From: an uncultured Streptococcus sp.
GTDB lineage: Bacteria; Bacillota; Bacilli; Lactobacillales; Streptococcaceae
NCBI GenBank assembly: GCA_934229725.1
Contig: CAKQDX010000004.1
Coordinates: 1-64,000, forward strand
Length of the DNA stretch: 64,000 bases
Direction: 5' to 3'
A model generated the notes under the pieces. That model saw only the letters and a program-made list of their open reading frames with translations, was not told the DNA's origin and searched no databases. Position 1 is the stretch's first letter; each line of letters starts with the position of its first letter. The translations under genes were made by a program, and so were the position numbers. This document shows positions 61,761 through 64,000 of this stretch, in pieces.

Positions 61761-62389
61761 CATCTTTTTATCTTACTGTTGCAATTAAACTAGCTTTAGG
61801 GCTTGTATCACTGGTCTTTGTTATTAACGTAACAGGTAAAGGAAACCTAGCACCTAACTCAGCTACTGATCAAGTTCAAAACTTCGTTCTTGGGGGTATT
61901 ATCGGTGGGACCATCTATAGTAGTTCTGTTTCAATCCTTCAATATATCGTTATTTTGATTATTTGGACGATTTTGATTTTGCTGCTTAAATGGCTAAATA
62001 CCAATATTCGCTTTATCAAACACTTGATTGACGGTAAGCCAACGGTCATCATCAATCATGGTAAATTAGACCCTGAAGCTTGTCGTGCCAAGGGACTCTC
62101 TGCCTCAGATGTCGCTTTAAAATTACGTTCCCAGGGAATTTTTCAACTCAAAGAAGTTAGGCGTGCAGTTATTGAACAGAACGGCCAATTGATTGTGGTC
62201 CGTTCTGGCGATGAAAATCCAAAATATCCAATCATTACTGATGGGGTCATTCAAACAGATATTCTTGATACTATTGGTAAAACGGAGGATTGGTTAAATG
62301 AAGAGCTTCAAAAAATGGGATATGAAAACGTTTCGGATATCTTTATTGCTGAATACGATAAAGGAAACATTAATGTCGTCACTTATTAA
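61757..62389 (+). CDS. DUF421 (YetF-like) membrane protein
   Basis: 210 residues. Three N-terminal helices, then the cytoplasmic DUF421 domain: the signature KPTVIINHGKLDPEACR (about 94-110), LRSQGIFQLKEVRRAVIEQN, GQLIVVRSG. Overlaps the DUF3290 gene by four bases. Membrane proteins of this type accompany general-stress genes; no reaction is known. Confidence 0.9.
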   Translation: MTSFYLTVAIKLALGLVSLVFVINVTGKGNLAPNSATDQVQNFVLGGIIGGTIYSSSVSILQYIVILIIWTILILLLKWLNTNIRFIKHLIDGKPTVIINHGKLDPEACRAKGLSASDVALKLRSQGIFQLKEVRRAVIEQNGQLIVVRSGDENPKYPIITDGVIQTDILDTIGKTEDWLNEELQKMGYENVSDIFIAEYDKGNINVVTY

Positions 62390-62455
62390 ACAAATCACTT
62401 GCATTACTGTTTATTATTGTCTACAATGGACTCAACATAATAAGGAGGTTCTACT

Positions 62456-62653
62456 ATGGGAATCGAAGATAAATTGAATCAAGCTAAAGGTGCTCTTAAA
62501 GAGGGTGCTGGGAAACTTACTGGCGACAAAAAGACTGAAATCGAAGGTGCTGTTGAAAAAGTTGTAGCAAAAGCAAAAGACGGTATCGAAGATGTTAAAG
62601 AAGGCGTTGAAGGTGCTGTTGAAGGCCTTAAAAATGCTTTTTCTAAAAAATAA
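62456..62653 (+). CDS. CsbD-like stress protein
   Basis: 65 residues, highly charged helix-forming repeat rich in Lys, Glu, Gly and Ala: IEDKLNQAKGALKEGAGKLT, then KTEIEGAVEKVVAKAKDGIE and a third similar unit. CsbD is a general-stress protein of unknown mechanism. AAGGAGG before the ATG. Third in line after the DUF3290/DUF421 pair, ended by a strong terminator. Confidence 0.93.
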   Translation: MGIEDKLNQAKGALKEGAGKLTGDKKTEIEGAVEKVVAKAKDGIEDVKEGVEGAVEGLKNAFSKK

Positions 62654-62659
62654 TTCAAA

Positions 62660-62706
62660 TAAACAGAAGCTCTCTTCCTTTTGTGAAGAGGGCTTCTGTT
62701 TTTCTT
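62660..62706 (+). terminator. Terminator after the CsbD gene
   Basis: AACAGAAGCTCTCTTC/GAAGAGGGCTTCTGTT arms (one G-U) followed by TTTTC; strong. Confidence 0.92.
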
Positions 62707-62723
62707 TATCTTCTTAATTAAGA

Positions 62724-64000
62724 TTACTTACGAGAATGCTTACTTCCTTTTAGGGCGAATGAAGCTGTCATCATAACTGCTCCTAATGCGCCTAGTCCCA
62801 AGCTACTCACATCACCAGTATCTGGTAGGCTTGATTTGTTTGTTTGCTTGCTTTGTGAACTTTTAGCAAATTGGTTACCCTTAGAACTTGTCTGATTGTT
62901 TTGTTTTTGGGCAAAATCAGTTTGTATACTTGATTTCGTAGCTTCCTTTTGACTAGAAACTGCTCTTGACTGATTTTTTGATGCTGCTTCAGAACTTTGA
63001 TTTTGAGTAGGAATTTTATTCAACTTCTCAGCAGTCTCTTCGTCTGGCTGTTGGGCACTGCTTATCGTATTGGTATTTGCCTGCTCAGGCTGTGCTTCTG
63101 CTGACTGATTGGCAACTGATACTTCTGACATCAATGATGTTACTTCAGGGGCTGAAGCATTAGTCCTTGATGTGCCTTGACCTGATGGACTTGTGCTTCT
63201 TGCTGTCGGTGCTGAAGTAGTTGCAGCTGGCTGGTCAGTATTTGTTGCTGCTGAGGTGCTAGCAGTCGTAGGGGCTGAGGCATTCGCAGTCGGCGATATT
63301 GTGCTACTTGCTGATGTAGATCTTGTTGTACTCACATTTGACGACGTTGAGCTACTTGTTTGACTAGTAAAGTTTGGTGGGGTTGGACGGCCTGTATTAG
63401 TCGTCTGACTGGTTGAACTTGTACTACTTGTGCTTGTCGTATTTTCAGAACTTGTCGAACCTGATTGCCCCCATGGGGTATTGACGGTACCCGTATTGGT
63501 AGAGCTACCACCATAGCTAGTTGGTCCGCCGTAGCCTCCGAAGTTATCAGGCATTGAACTATTACCAAAACCTCCACCTGGGAAGCCACCCATGCCACCA
63601 GCACCAGGACCATTGTTTGTGCCTTCTTCAGTAGCTGTTGCAGTGGCACTTGCGCCACTTGATGTCGTAATGGTATAGGTTTCACCCGAAGTTAGACTCT
63701 CGGTACTAAAGACCACATTTTCAAATGAAGTTGTTGCTGTTGTTGTCGCTACAACATTTCCAGAACTATCTGTAACTGTGATCGTATCTCCAGCACTACC
63801 TGAAATGTTAGCCATTATGTAAGACTGGCTTGAACCTGTTGTAAAGGCCTGAGCCATACCTTGGTTACCAATGGCCCAAACGGTACCTCCTGAGATAATA
63901 CCTGTTCCATCGTAGTCGATAGCAGCATTATCTGCACTTGTCTGAGCGACATAGAGGGACCCACTTTTAACTGTCACATTGCCGTTACTGTCGATACCGT
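62724..64000 (-). CDS. LPXTG-anchored surface protein, C-terminal part
   Basis: Partial: the frame is open to the window edge, so the N-terminus lies beyond 64000. The visible start has the carbohydrate-binding-type repeat GGTVWAIGNQGMAQAFTTG, then ITVTDSSGNVVATT strands, a Gly-rich patch (GPGAGGMGGFPGGGFGNSS), about 230 residues of Ser/Thr/Gln/Ala-rich stalk, and a sorting signal: LPDTG, a hydrophobic helix (GLGALGAVMMTASFAL) and KGSKHSRK. Sortase would anchor it to the wall. The first part resembles the Cthe_2159-like carbohydrate-binding domains; ligand unknown. Confidence 0.88.
   Translation of the reverse strand, partial: GIDSNGNVTVKSGSLYVAQTSADNAAIDYDGTGIISGGTVWAIGNQGMAQAFTTGSSQSYIMANISGSAGDTITVTDSSGNVVATTTATTSFENVVFSTESLTSGETYTITTSSGASATATATEEGTNNGPGAGGMGGFPGGGFGNSSMPDNFGGYGGPTSYGGSSTNTGTVNTPWGQSGSTSSENTTSTSSTSSTSQTTNTGRPTPPNFTSQTSSSTSSNVSTTRSTSASSTISPTANASAPTTASTSAATNTDQPAATTSAPTARSTSPSGQGTSRTNASAPEVTSLMSEVSVANQSAEAQPEQANTNTISSAQQPDEETAEKLNKIPTQNQSSEAASKNQSRAVSSQKEATKSSIQTDFAQKQNNQTSSKGNQFAKSSQSKQTNKSSLPDTGDVSSLGLGALGAVMMTASFALKGSKHSRK

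Overview
The window looks like a core-chromosome stretch of a low-GC streptococcus, most likely the Streptococcus salivarius group (S. salivarius, S. thermophilus or S. vestibularis). The reasons are the pheS-acetyltransferase order behind a Phe T-box, rnc-smc, a guanine-riboswitch xpt-pbuX operon, an asd small RNA, a CiaR-type csRNA promoter, Rgg-type and Bce-type regulation, and an LPDTG sorting signal. The species is inferred; no rRNA or other marker is present.

Layout. 1-9.5 kb: translation, chromosome segregation and DAP/lysine genes on the minus strand (acetyltransferase, pheS with T-box, a candidate small RNA, smc, rnc, dapA, asd with its RNA). 9.5-17.3 kb: a serine-rich secreted protein, two cardiolipin-synthase-like genes around an acetyltransferase, uvrC and a HAD phosphatase. 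17.4-18.0 kb: bioY behind a BirA-type operator. 18.2-25.5 kb: a seven-gene minus-strand operon with a urocanase-like protein, a DUF917 protein, a histidine-ammonia-lyase homologue and a four-part OpuC-type ABC transporter. 25.7-27.6 kb: a csRNA diverging from the sdaAB-sdaAA serine dehydratase genes. 27.7-33.6 kb: a drug/metabolite transporter broken by one stop codon and a run of unrecognised membrane proteins. 33.8-37.6 kb: a DesR/DesK-like two-component system with an ABC-2 transporter, two tiny membrane proteins and a striking palindrome upstream. 37.6-41.2 kb: an Hsp70, a J-like membrane protein and a small membrane protein. 41.6-45.4 kb: a bile-acid-type symporter, an FRG-domain protein, a LiaF-like protein and a cysteine-cluster protein. 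45.5-50.0 kb: a BceAB-like transporter with its sensor and regulator. 50.2-52.3 kb: purine salvage. 52.4-55.0 kb: an ABC exporter, an 18-codon peptide ORF and a divergent Rgg-like regulator. 55-64 kb: MATE exporter, MsrAB, BrnQ, ManA, DUF3290/DUF421/CsbD proteins and a truncated LPXTG surface protein.

The most interesting region is 18.2-25.5 kb. It resembles a histidine-utilisation locus, but the lyase lacks the Ala-Ser-Gly triad that forms the MIO cofactor, the urocanase homologue has Gly where catalytic Cys is expected, imidazolonepropionase is absent, and the transporter belongs to the quaternary-amine (OpuC/EgtUV) family. I infer uptake and breakdown of a trimethylated histidine-type compound, with ergothioneine (ergothionase then thiourocanate hydratase) the leading candidate. 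Second is the Rgg / 18-residue peptide / ABC exporter unit at 52.4-55.0 kb. Others are an intergenic repeat present in two inverted copies, three candidate small RNAs, a J-protein with HPE in place of HPD, and a cardiolipin synthase that seems to have lost its start codon by a one-base deletion.
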